A stretch of 49,652 nucleotides of DNA from an uncultured bacterium. Its GTDB lineage: Bacteria > Cloacimonadota > Cloacimonadia > Cloacimonadales > Cloacimonadaceae. A program made the translations under genes and the position numbers. Positions 43,843 through 49,652 of this stretch are shown here, in pieces. The notes under the pieces are model-generated. The model saw nothing but the letters and a program-made list of their open reading frames with translations, ran no database searches and was not told the origin of the DNA. Position 1 is the first letter of the stretch, and each line of letters begins with the position of its first letter. Where the stretch lies: the NCBI GenBank assembly GCA_938009275.1, contig CALLHY010000064.1:1-49652 (forward strand), in the 5' to 3' direction.

Positions 43843-43898
43843 TGCTGGTGTGCTGGTGTGTTGGCGTGCTGGGGTGCTGGAGTTCTGGCGTGCTGGAG
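43843..43898. repeat. 8-bp minisatellite TGCTGGNG x7
   Basis: Seven consecutive 8-bp units: TGCTGGTG twice, TGTTGGCG, TGCTGGGG, TGCTGGAG, TTCTGGCG, TGCTGGAG. Three inverted units of the same family are at 33818-33841. Confidence 0.8.
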
Positions 43899-43918
43899 TC
43901 GATCCGGTATATCCAAAC

Positions 43919-44146
43919 CAAGCCCGATAGGGCGACATATCATAGCGAGGGCGTGAAGTGAGCACAGCGAACGAAACCCCTCAGCAGGCAGGCCATAACG
44001 TCTGGGATTATTTTCACCCCCTTGCCTCCAGCCAATGCAAACGCAATGGCTGGAGGCAAGGGGATGCTATGTATGGAGGGTGCATCCCTGGATATCCACG
44101 AGGGGCTAACACACCCTCGCTATGTTATTTCGCCCTACCGGGCTTG
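43919..44146. repeat. Nested inverted repeat of about 228 bp
   Basis: The outer arms, about 35 bp (43919-43953 CAAGCCCGATAGGGCGACAT... and 44111-44146 ...TTTCGCCCTACCGGGCTTG), are imperfectly complementary. They enclose an inner perfect 17-bp stem (CCCCTTGCCTCCAGCCA at 44018-44034 and its complement at about 44046-44062). The outer arm is homologous to 27228-27262. Confidence 0.75.
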
Positions 44147-44191
44147 TCCAACTATCTAAATACTGATTTGGATGATGGCGACACCTACTGC

Positions 44192-44238
44192 AAAGCTTCA
44201 AGATGAAGCTTCTACAAAACACGTCAGGATGACGTGTC
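44192..44238. repeat. Two small hairpins
   Basis: GCTTCA-aga-TGAAGC and CACGTCA-gga-TGACGTG lie close together, intergenic. Confidence 0.45.
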
Positions 44239-44261
44239 CACAATGTAGCCCCAAAAAGAAA

Positions 44262-44285
44262 GCCCCGAACATCGCTGTTCGGGGC
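44262..44285 (-). terminator. Intrinsic terminator of the secreted-protein pair
   Basis: GCCCCGAAC pairs perfectly with GTTCGGGGC (6-nt loop). On the minus strand it is followed by TTTCTTTTTGG, and it lies 33 bp past the stop of the 480-residue gene. Confidence 0.85.
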
Positions 44286-44318
44286 ATTTCTTATATTTAG
44301 CCTTGCTAATCTAATTGC

Positions 44319-45761
44319 TTAGTTAACAATAACCATTTTCTTGGTGATGTTGCGGGAAGGTGTGCTAAGTTTGTAGAAATAGATACCGCTTCCGCAAACA
44401 TTGCCCTTGCTGTCGCGACCATTCCAGGTAAAGGTTCTGGGTGTGGTGGTTTCGCTTACAGGGACAGTTTTCACAACCTGGCCAATAATGTTATAGATAG
44501 TGATGGTTCCGGTTTCGCCGGCTTTCACTTCATAAGCAATATTGGTGTTGCTGTTGGCTTTGAAAGGATTGGGATAGGCATTGCCCATGGTGCTGATCAA
44601 GCTGGGGGTTACAGGCTGACCGGCTTCAACGTAAACGTTGGTGGGGCCGTGGAAAGCAGTGGTTCCATCCATCTCAACAATTTCTAACCAGTAAGAATAG
44701 GTGGTTTCAGGAGCAACTTCGTTATCGATATGGCTGTAGGTTTGGGTGCTGCTGGTGTTGTTGGCATCGATAAGATTTGCGTTAATCTTAACTGCGGAAG
44801 CTTGGTTGGCATCTGTGCTACGATAGACGTTGTAGCCGGAAACACCGGTTTCAGTCTCGGTAACCCAGGTAAGCTTTACGAAGTTCTGAGCAGTAAGAGT
44901 TGCAGCAAAGCTGCTGAATTCCACAGGAAGGGTTGGGTTGTCGTTCAGGATGATCTGGGCGTCGCCCTTAGCATCGAAATCGACATCGGTAAAGGTGTAG
45001 GTGCTCTCTGCTGCGCCAAGAGGATTAGGTACGGCAGGAGTTAACACGCCACCCTTCAGCATCCAGCAATACCATTCGCCAACATAGGCTGCGGGTTTGT
45101 GGACTACTACATCTTGGGTTCCTGTTGCAGTAATGGTGTACAAAATGGCATCTTCAAGGATATCTCCACCCAGCAATTCATGAGGGATTATTCCGCCACC
45201 GGTAATAACGACGCCGACTGCAAAGCCGTTTGTGCCATCACCAACGATTGTTTCACCAACTGCCGGGGGGGTTTCAACTTCGATACCGGTTGGGGCACCC
45301 AAAATGGTTTTGGGCACAGTCCAAGCAGCGGAGTTAGCAGTGGAGAACCACTGAGCACCACCAGTGCCGGTTGTAATTATCTTAGTAGCTGAGTTTGTTA
45401 AGGGATCTGGATTGCCAAGATATGTTACAGTTACAGAGAATTGTCTGCCAACAGGAACGGCACCAGTTGTTGCGAAGGCTTGAGCATCAAAATACACCCA
45501 TGCGGCAAGCCCAGTGGGGCCTGTAATTGTGCATACACGAATTTGTGATGCTGGCTTTGTTGCTGTAGTAATTGTCTCGTTGGGAGTGATGTCTGTAACG
45601 GACACAGTAAAATCAGCATCATGTGCAGGACTTGCTGTATTAACGTAAGTCATAATATCTGCGTCTGCTATTAGCATCTGTTGCCAATATGACTTTTGGT
45701 TATAGGCAAGTGCAAATGTTGCAATGGCAAGAATAATCGTTACCAGTAATAATTTCTTCAT
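44319..45761 (-). CDS. Secreted protein with C-terminal sorting domain (NAYPNPF / FlgD-Ig type)
   Basis: 480 residues. Signal peptide KKLLLVTIILAIATFALA. Residues ~20-290 are beta-rich and Thr/Gly-rich with no family I recognise. An FN3-like domain follows (LPVEFSSFAATLTAQNFVKL, VSGYNVYRSTDANQASA). The last ~90 residues are the sorting domain: GNAYPNPFKANSNTNIAYEV, ITIYNIIGQVVKTV, TFTWNGRDSKGNVCGSGIYF, YKLSTPSRNITKKMVIVN. Such tails direct export and surface attachment by type IX-like secretion in Bacteroidota and relatives; for this lineage that is inference. Cotranscribed with the 212-residue gene 13 bp upstream and followed by a terminator. Confidence 0.87.
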   Translation of the reverse strand: MKKLLLVTIILAIATFALAYNQKSYWQQMLIADADIMTYVNTASPAHDADFTVSVTDITPNETITTATKPASQIRVCTITGPTGLAAWVYFDAQAFATTGAVPVGRQFSVTVTYLGNPDPLTNSATKIITTGTGGAQWFSTANSAAWTVPKTILGAPTGIEVETPPAVGETIVGDGTNGFAVGVVITGGGIIPHELLGGDILEDAILYTITATGTQDVVVHKPAAYVGEWYCWMLKGGVLTPAVPNPLGAAESTYTFTDVDFDAKGDAQIILNDNPTLPVEFSSFAATLTAQNFVKLTWVTETETGVSGYNVYRSTDANQASAVKINANLIDANNTSSTQTYSHIDNEVAPETTYSYWLEIVEMDGTTAFHGPTNVYVEAGQPVTPSLISTMGNAYPNPFKANSNTNIAYEVKAGETGTITIYNIIGQVVKTVPVSETTTPRTFTWNGRDSKGNVCGSGIYFYKLSTPSRNITKKMVIVN

Positions 45762-45774
45762 GTTTTTCTCCTAG

Positions 45775-46413
45775 TTATTTAGACTTTGTTTTGATGTTTT
45801 GTTGTGCTCTGATGGGAGCAGGCCAAGTACCGTCAAAATCTGTGTATATCCACAGAGGGGCACCAATGGCGGTGTCAAATTCGTCTGTCCAGCCACCCCA
45901 TGGGAAAGCGTCAATAACAGACCATTCTTGTGCGGCACCATCAAAGTATCCAACGGAAGTGGCACCAATTTCGTCACCAACCAAGCTGGCAAATTCGAGA
46001 TCTGCACGGTTAAGTGGAAGCATAATTGTGTTGTTTCCTGTAGCCAAGGTATATGACGGACTTGATGCAGGCAGGCTGCCGATGCTGTAGAAATCAACGT
46101 CGGATTCTACATAAATCCAGAGGGGTTGACCATTTACTATGGGGAACTCATCTGACCAGCCACCCCACGGGAATGCGTCGATAACAACCCATTCTTGTGT
46201 TTCTCCATCAAAGTAACCAATTGTAGTTGCACCAAGAGCATCGCCAACTTCGCTGGCATATTCATAAGCATCTACCATCGGAAGGGCTATCATGTTGTTG
46301 CCAGCCACACATTCGTACTTTACATATCCGACTACTGCGGATGGCTCTGAATCCACCGCTGCAAGCATGCCGATGGCAAGAAGAAGCAGGAGCGGTAATA
46401 TAAATTTCTTCAT
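45775..46413 (-). CDS. Small secreted protein made of two ~75-residue repeats
   Basis: 212 residues. Signal peptide KKFILPLLLLLAIGMLAA. Two tandem copies of one module follow: copy 1 (about 35-110) has GNNMIALPMVDAYEYASEVG, GYFDGETQEWVVIDAFPWGG and GQPLWIYVES; copy 2 (about 120-200) has GNNTIMLPLNRADLEFASLV, GYFDGAAQEWSVIDAFPWGG and GAPLWIYTDF. The module is the beta-rich unit common in secreted proteins of these bacteria. It lacks its own sorting domain; the partner gene 13 bp downstream has one. Confidence 0.82.
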   Translation of the reverse strand: MKKFILPLLLLLAIGMLAAVDSEPSAVVGYVKYECVAGNNMIALPMVDAYEYASEVGDALGATTIGYFDGETQEWVVIDAFPWGGWSDEFPIVNGQPLWIYVESDVDFYSIGSLPASSPSYTLATGNNTIMLPLNRADLEFASLVGDEIGATSVGYFDGAAQEWSVIDAFPWGGWTDEFDTAIGAPLWIYTDFDGTWPAPIRAQQNIKTKSK

Positions 46414-46920
46414 AACATTCCTCCTAAAGGAAATGATATAATTCTGGTTAAACTAAAGTATGTGTTCTTTTTGGTAATCCGGCTGGCCAAAAGGCAGTGG
46501 CCGGGGCATGGTTTCGAACGGTTAAGAAACTGTTTCATCGCACATTACACTCTTTATAGAATATTAGTTTTAACTACAGTTCCCATGTTGCCCATGTTGT
46601 AAATCCTGTCAAGCACAAAAATCAGTTTATTTCGTATAAGTAAAGTATCGCCCATATCGTTAACTGGACAAGCGGAAAAAATACTGAACTTCTTTGTGTG
46701 TTGAGGCTTAGTATCGTAATAGGGGTATTAGACAGGAGCAGAGCAGGTGCAAAGGCAGTTTATAGCCTATCATATTGGGTAATGCCAGGCTGCGGTGTGA
46801 AGCGTTGTATATGCTTATGTATAAGCAATATGGCTATTAGGAGTGACATGGCTTTGCTGGGGTGCATTATTAGGCTATAAGTGAGTGGAAAAGCTTCCAC
46901 ATCTGCAATTGTTAATATTT
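46414..46920. other. Upstream region of the secreted pair
   Basis: No gene. A minus-strand GTGCTTGACA box (46612-46607) lies 194 bp before the ATG of the 212-residue gene. A dyad TGCTTA/TAAGCA at about 46811-46828 is the only other structure I see. Confidence 0.4.
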
Positions 46921-46958
46921 CTAAACGACACCCGTAATATGCAACTCGCGCATCAGCT

Positions 46959-47411
46959 GTTTTGACCCCTAAACGACACCCATAACTGCAACTCACACAG
47001 CATTCAATACTCCCATCCTTGCACAAGCCAGACCGCTTTGCTGCTTACGATTGTCGTTTCGGGGTTAAAACGAAAAGAGCAGGCAGCACATCGAGCTAAG
47101 GCTACTCCACTATTTGCACAATCAAGATAGCTGATATTACACCTGTTTCTAAAGAGCAGGCAGCCCATCGAGCTAAGGCTACTCCACTATTTGCACAATA
47201 AAGAAAGCAGACATCATATCTGTTTCTAGCCAACTATGTATATGCACAAAGCAAATCAGGGAGCAAAATCGTGCTCTAACTATTCGCCCATGTTTTAACT
47301 CACAATTTTCAGGCTACGATAACAGCTAATGCTGGGTTGCATGTGCGCAAGATGATATCTACATATATACATAACGGGCTTAAGGCAAATTGTAAGTCAA
47401 AACGGAGGTCT
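46959..47411. repeat. Array unit a (453 bp, with a 77-bp internal duplication)
   Basis: IR1 arms are GTTTTGACCCCTAAACGAC (46959-46977) and GTCGTTTCGGGGTTAAAAC (47053-47071). It differs from 375-bp units by a tandem duplication of about 77 bp (47074-47150 and 47151-47227, each starting AAAGAGCAGGCAGC). The IR2 loop differs in its second half from the other units. Confidence 0.88.
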
Positions 47412-47786
47412 GTTTTGACCCCTAAACGACACCCATAGCTGCAACTCTCACTGCAATCAATTCTACCATCCTTGCACAAGCCAGACCGCTATGCTGCATA
47501 CTATAGGCGTTTCGGGGTTAAAACGAAAAGAGCAGGCAGCACATCGAGCTAAGGCTACTCCACTATTTGCACAATCAAGAAAGCTGACATCACACCTGTT
47601 TCTAGCCAACTACGTGTATGCACAAAGCAAATCAGGGAGTAAAAAACCTGCTCTACTATTCGCCCATGTTTTAACTCACAATTTTCAAGCGGTGATAACA
47701 GCTAATGCTGGTTTGCAAGTGCGCAAGACTATATCTACAGCAAAGATAGCGCACACAAGGAAAATTGTAAGTCAAAACGGAGGTAT
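47412..47786. repeat. Array unit b (375 bp)
   Basis: IR1 at 47412-47430 and 47507-47524. IR2 arms are GTTTTAACTCACAATTTTC (47669-47687) and GAAAATTGTAAGTCAAAAC (47760-47778). A 100-residue open frame (47491-47793) crosses it, but stops interrupt the same frame in other units. Confidence 0.9.
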
Positions 47787-47846
47787 GTTTTGACCCCATG
47801 ACTACAGATGTCAAAGTCCACACACGCCGCTCGAATCGCACTATCA

Positions 47847-47900
47847 TTACAGGTTTATTACGGATAAAACCTGCAATGAATCCGTAATGAATCTGCAATG
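47847..47900. repeat. ATTACGGATGAA-family palindrome, copy 3, beside the transposase
   Basis: ATTACGGAT and ATCCGTAAT are inverted across 17 bp. AGGTTT/AAACCT form a further short stem. It lies 14 bp past the transposase stop. Related copies are at 4061 and 29491. Confidence 0.55.
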
Positions 47901-47913
47901 CCTCCAAGCAAGC

Positions 47914-48489
47914 TCACTTAAGTTTGTCACGCTCAAAGGCGCGCTGCATGCTTTTCTTATGCGCAAGTTCAATAACCCTTAGTCGGTATGCTTCCGGGTT
48001 GCCAATGTAGTTCTGCAAAAACTGCACTGAGAACAAGGTGCCACTTCGCAACCGCATATATTCCCTAAAGTTAGAGTATTCCCATTGTTCCGGAAGGTCT
48101 ATCAGCTTAGCCTGAACCGGGTTGGCATGAATATACGCAGATGTATTTAGGAGATACCTATCATCCATCGTTTCTCGATACTGAAGTTGAGCGCGAAAAA
48201 CCCTTCCCTTAAACCCGTGTTCCTTATTGTAGTAACGCGCATAGCGTTTGTTCGTGGCTTCAAACAAGTCGGATATCGCCTCAGGAGTGTTTTGTTGTAA
48301 AAGGAAATGAAAATGATTTGGCATCAGACAATAGGCAAGTACAATAACATCAACGGTTAAGGCTTCTTTGAAGAAGTGCAGGTAGTTTTTGTAATCGCCG
48401 GGATTGTAGTAAAGGTCTCTACCATCAATTGAGTGGTTCACAACATGATAAACTGAGCCTGATGTGCTGTGTAATAGCTTGTCCCGCAT
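47914..48489 (-). CDS. REP-associated tyrosine transposase (RAYT, HuH/Y1 family)
   Basis: 191 residues. The HuH motif is CLMPNHFHFLL (His59 and His61). The single catalytic tyrosine is expected in NTSAYIHANPVQAKL (Tyr119). The N-terminal SGSVYHVVNHSIDGRDLY and the GFKGRVFRAQLQ segment are typical of the Y1_Tnp/RAYT group. Such enzymes cut and join single-stranded DNA at palindromic REP sequences and are usually single-copy, domesticated and flanked by their REPs. Here it is flanked on both sides by the 375-bp array and on the 3' side by a short dispersed palindrome. A CGCTTGACT box lies 52 bp before its ATG. Confidence 0.92.
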   Translation of the reverse strand: MRDKLLHSTSGSVYHVVNHSIDGRDLYYNPGDYKNYLHFFKEALTVDVIVLAYCLMPNHFHFLLQQNTPEAISDLFEATNKRYARYYNKEHGFKGRVFRAQLQYRETMDDRYLLNTSAYIHANPVQAKLIDLPEQWEYSNFREYMRLRSGTLFSVQFLQNYIGNPEAYRLRVIELAHKKSMQRAFERDKLK

Positions 48490-48576
48490 TGCTTATACTC
48501 CGTGTGTGTGATACGGCTATGTTATTGTCTGGGTGTTTGAAGTCAAGCGAAATATTGCGTATTGCCAATAGATAAT

Positions 48577-48622
48577 GTTTGACCCCTAAACGACACACAT
48601 AACTGCAACTCGCGCATCAGGT
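48577..48622. repeat. Short array unit (46 bp)
   Basis: GTTTGACCCCTAAACGAC followed by ACACATAACTGCAACTCGCG and CATCAGGT. It is the same as 49372-49418 apart from small changes, and resembles 46921-46958. It contains only the left part of IR1. Confidence 0.85.
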
Positions 48623-48997
48623 GTTTTGACCCCTAAACGACACCAGTATAATGCAACTTTCAAATCAATCAACACTCACATCCTTGCACAAGCCAGACCG
48701 CTTTGCTGCTTACGATTGTCGTTTCGGGGTTAAAACGAAAAGAGCAGGTAACACAACGAGATAATGCCACTCCTCTATCTGCACAATCAAGATAGCTGAC
48801 ATCATATCTGTTTCTAGCCAACTACGTATATGCACAAAGCAAATCAGGGAGCAAAAACGCACATTGCTATTCGCCCATGTTTTAACTCACAGTTTTCCAG
48901 CTGCCAGGCAAGTTAAAGACAGGTTACAAGTGCGCAAGACTATATCTACAGCAAAGATAGCATACACAAAGAAAATTGTAAGTCAAAACGGAGGTCT
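48623..48997. repeat. Array unit c (375 bp)
   Basis: IR1 arms intact. The IR1 loop starts ACCAGTATAATGCAACTTTC, unlike units a, b and d. The IR2 loop (CCAGCTGCCAGGCAAGTTAA) is also different, although the flanking arms and the ~150-bp middle are conserved. Confidence 0.9.
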
Positions 48998-49371
48998 GTT
49001 TTGACCCCTAAACGACATCCATAACTGCAACTCTCACTGCAATCAATACTCCCATCCTTGCACAAGCCAGACTGCTTTGCTGCTTACGATTGTCGTTTCG
49101 GGGTTAAAACGAAAAGAGCAGGTAACACAACGAGATAATGCCACTCCTCTATCTGCACAATAAAGAAAGCTGACATCACATCTGTCTCTAGCCAACTACG
49201 TATATGCACAAAGCAAATCAGGGAGCAAAAACGCACATTACTATTTGCCCATGTTTTAACTCACAATTTTCAAGCGGTGATAACAGCTAATGCTGGTTTG
49301 CAAGTGCGCAAGACTATATCTACAGCAAAGATAGCGCACACAAAGAAAATTGAAAGTCAAAACGGAGGTAT
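48998..49371. repeat. Array unit d (374 bp)
   Basis: Loops of the b type (CTCACTGCAATCAAT; AAGCGGTGATAACAGCTAAT) with a middle of the c type (GGTAACACAACGAGATAATG). The unit therefore looks like a recombinant of two lineages. Confidence 0.9.
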
Positions 49372-49418
49372 GTTTTGACCCCTAAACGACACCCATAACT
49401 GCAACTCGCGCATCAGGT
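49372..49418. repeat. Short array unit (47 bp)
   Basis: GTTTTGACCCCTAAACGAC, then ACCCATAACTGCAACTCGCG and CATCAGGT. Second copy of the short unit that opens the higher-order repeat. Confidence 0.88.
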
Positions 49419-49652
49419 GTTTTGACCCCTAAACGACACCAGTATAATGCAACTTTCAAATCAATCAACACTCACATCCTTGCACAAGCCAGACCGCTTT
49501 GCTGCTTACGATTGTCGTTTCGGGGTTAAAACGAAAAGAGCAGGTAACACAACGAGATAATGCCACTCCTCTATCTGCACAATCAAGATAGCTGACATCA
49601 TATCTGTTTCTAGCCAACTACGTATATGCACAAAGCAAATCAGGGAGCAAAA
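49419..49652. repeat. Array unit, partial, identical to the start of unit c
   Basis: By eye every base matches 48623-48856, including the c-type IR1 loop. This indicates a recent duplication of the 796-bp block. Confidence 0.9.

Larger units (their letters stand above)
43736..44318. other. Repeat-dense intergenic region
   Basis: No convincing gene; a 76-residue minus frame runs through an 8-bp minisatellite (STPARQ repeats) and is probably an artefact. It holds the minisatellite (43843-43898), a large nested inverted repeat (43919-44146), two small hairpins at 44192-44238 and a terminator (44262-44285). Confidence 0.6.
46921..47797. repeat. Left block of the large tandem array
   Basis: It begins with a partial unit (CTAAACGACACCC... 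to 46958) followed by units at 46959-47411 and 47412-47786. It ends inside a third unit after GTTTTGACCCC (47787-47797), where the transposase module starts. The sequence resumes in register at 48577. Confidence 0.9.
47798..48576. mobile_element. Transposase-bearing module interrupting the array
   Basis: This ~779-bp non-repeat segment contains the HuH transposase gene and lies between GTTTTGACCCC on the left and GTTTGACCCC on the right. The interruption is therefore flanked by 10-11 bp of direct repeat that is also the unit's own end motif. It includes one copy of the dispersed ATTACGGAT palindrome. Confidence 0.65.
48577..49652. repeat. Right block of the large tandem array (continues past the window)
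   Basis: Order: 46-bp short unit, 375-bp unit, 374-bp unit, 47-bp short unit, then a unit cut by the edge. This gives a ~796-bp higher-order period; 49419-49652 looks identical to 48623-48856. Confidence 0.92.

Noticed and set aside
43735..43965. 76-residue open frame with STPARQ repeats
   Set aside because: It is generated by the 8-bp minisatellite and the inverted repeat; no ribosome-binding site.
46959..47071. IR1 as an integron attC site
   Set aside because: Size and palindromy fit, but the ends read GTTTTGAC and GTTAAAAC rather than the RYYYAAC and GTTRRRY core sites. The material between sites is repeated, not variable cassettes, and no integrase gene is present.
47491..47793. 100-residue open frame in the array as a gene
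   Set aside because: The corresponding frame has stops in the other units (for example TAG where this unit has AAA), and it has no ribosome-binding site.
46921..49652. CRISPR array
   Set aside because: The repeats are ~375 bp with no short unique spacers, and no cas gene is near.

Overview
The window reads as a stretch of chromosome from an uncultured, diderm, probably anaerobic bacterium. The closest fit I recognise is the Cloacimonadota (Candidatus Cloacimonas and relatives), by inference rather than by search. The reasons are: large secreted proteins with choice-of-anchor J and FN3 domains and a C-terminal NYPNPF-type sorting domain, small lipoproteins with an S/C-x-x-x-SNPLDP start, BamD and CpoB-like outer-membrane lipoproteins, tight minus-strand operons with stop/start overlaps, and many short palindromic repeats between genes.

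Layout. (1) 1-3579, minus: a >1193-residue secreted multidomain protein, cut by the left edge. (2) 3.8-14.0 kb: an accessory segment bounded by two ~196-bp direct copies of the 5' part of ppnP. The left copy is truncated and the right copy is intact. Between them lie a complete IS4-family insertion sequence with a 12-bp target duplication and a seven-gene TetR/TolC/HlyD/ABC/ABC/permease/permease efflux operon laid out like E. coli cecR-ybhGFSR. (3) 14.06-24.54 kb, minus: core genes. These are a metallo-hydrolase, the rpmH-rnpA-yidD-yidC-jag cluster, a hemolysin III homologue, nadD, bamD, an unrecognised envelope gene, a cpoB-like gene, an M18 aminopeptidase, greA and a helical-repeat protein. 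(4) 24.8-29.95 kb: a decayed region with a DUF4143 ATPase, an internally deleted IS4 transposase, 1.4 kb of REP-like hairpins, an FGE/SUMF1 lipoprotein, a terminal IS fragment and a truncated tag gene. (5) 29.94-43.74 kb, minus: a DUF3147-like membrane protein, a SNF2 helicase, then a compact run wecA/mraY-like, RNase Z-like MBL, TPR lipoprotein, DUF5683-like, FN3 lipoprotein, uvrD/pcrA and mfd. (6) 43.74-44.32 kb: 8-bp minisatellite and nested inverted repeats. (7) 44.3-46.4 kb, minus: a pair of secreted proteins. (8) 46.9-49.65 kb: a tandem array of ~375-bp units that runs off the right edge and has a REP-associated tyrosine (HuH) transposase gene embedded in it.

The most unusual element is the right-end array. 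Each unit carries two 19-bp inverted repeats whose ends share GTTTTRAC/GTYAAAAC. The arms are conserved while the loops differ. The units are grouped into a ~796-bp higher-order repeat, and the transposase module interrupts the array exactly inside the GTTTTGACCCC motif. I cannot name a described element with this architecture.

Other points worth attention are the 8-bp tandem repeat inside an ABC permease gene (a possible frameshift switch), the efflux island between ppnP copies, and the series of IS4 derivatives. No tRNA, rRNA, CRISPR array, dnaA gene or convincing oriC was seen.
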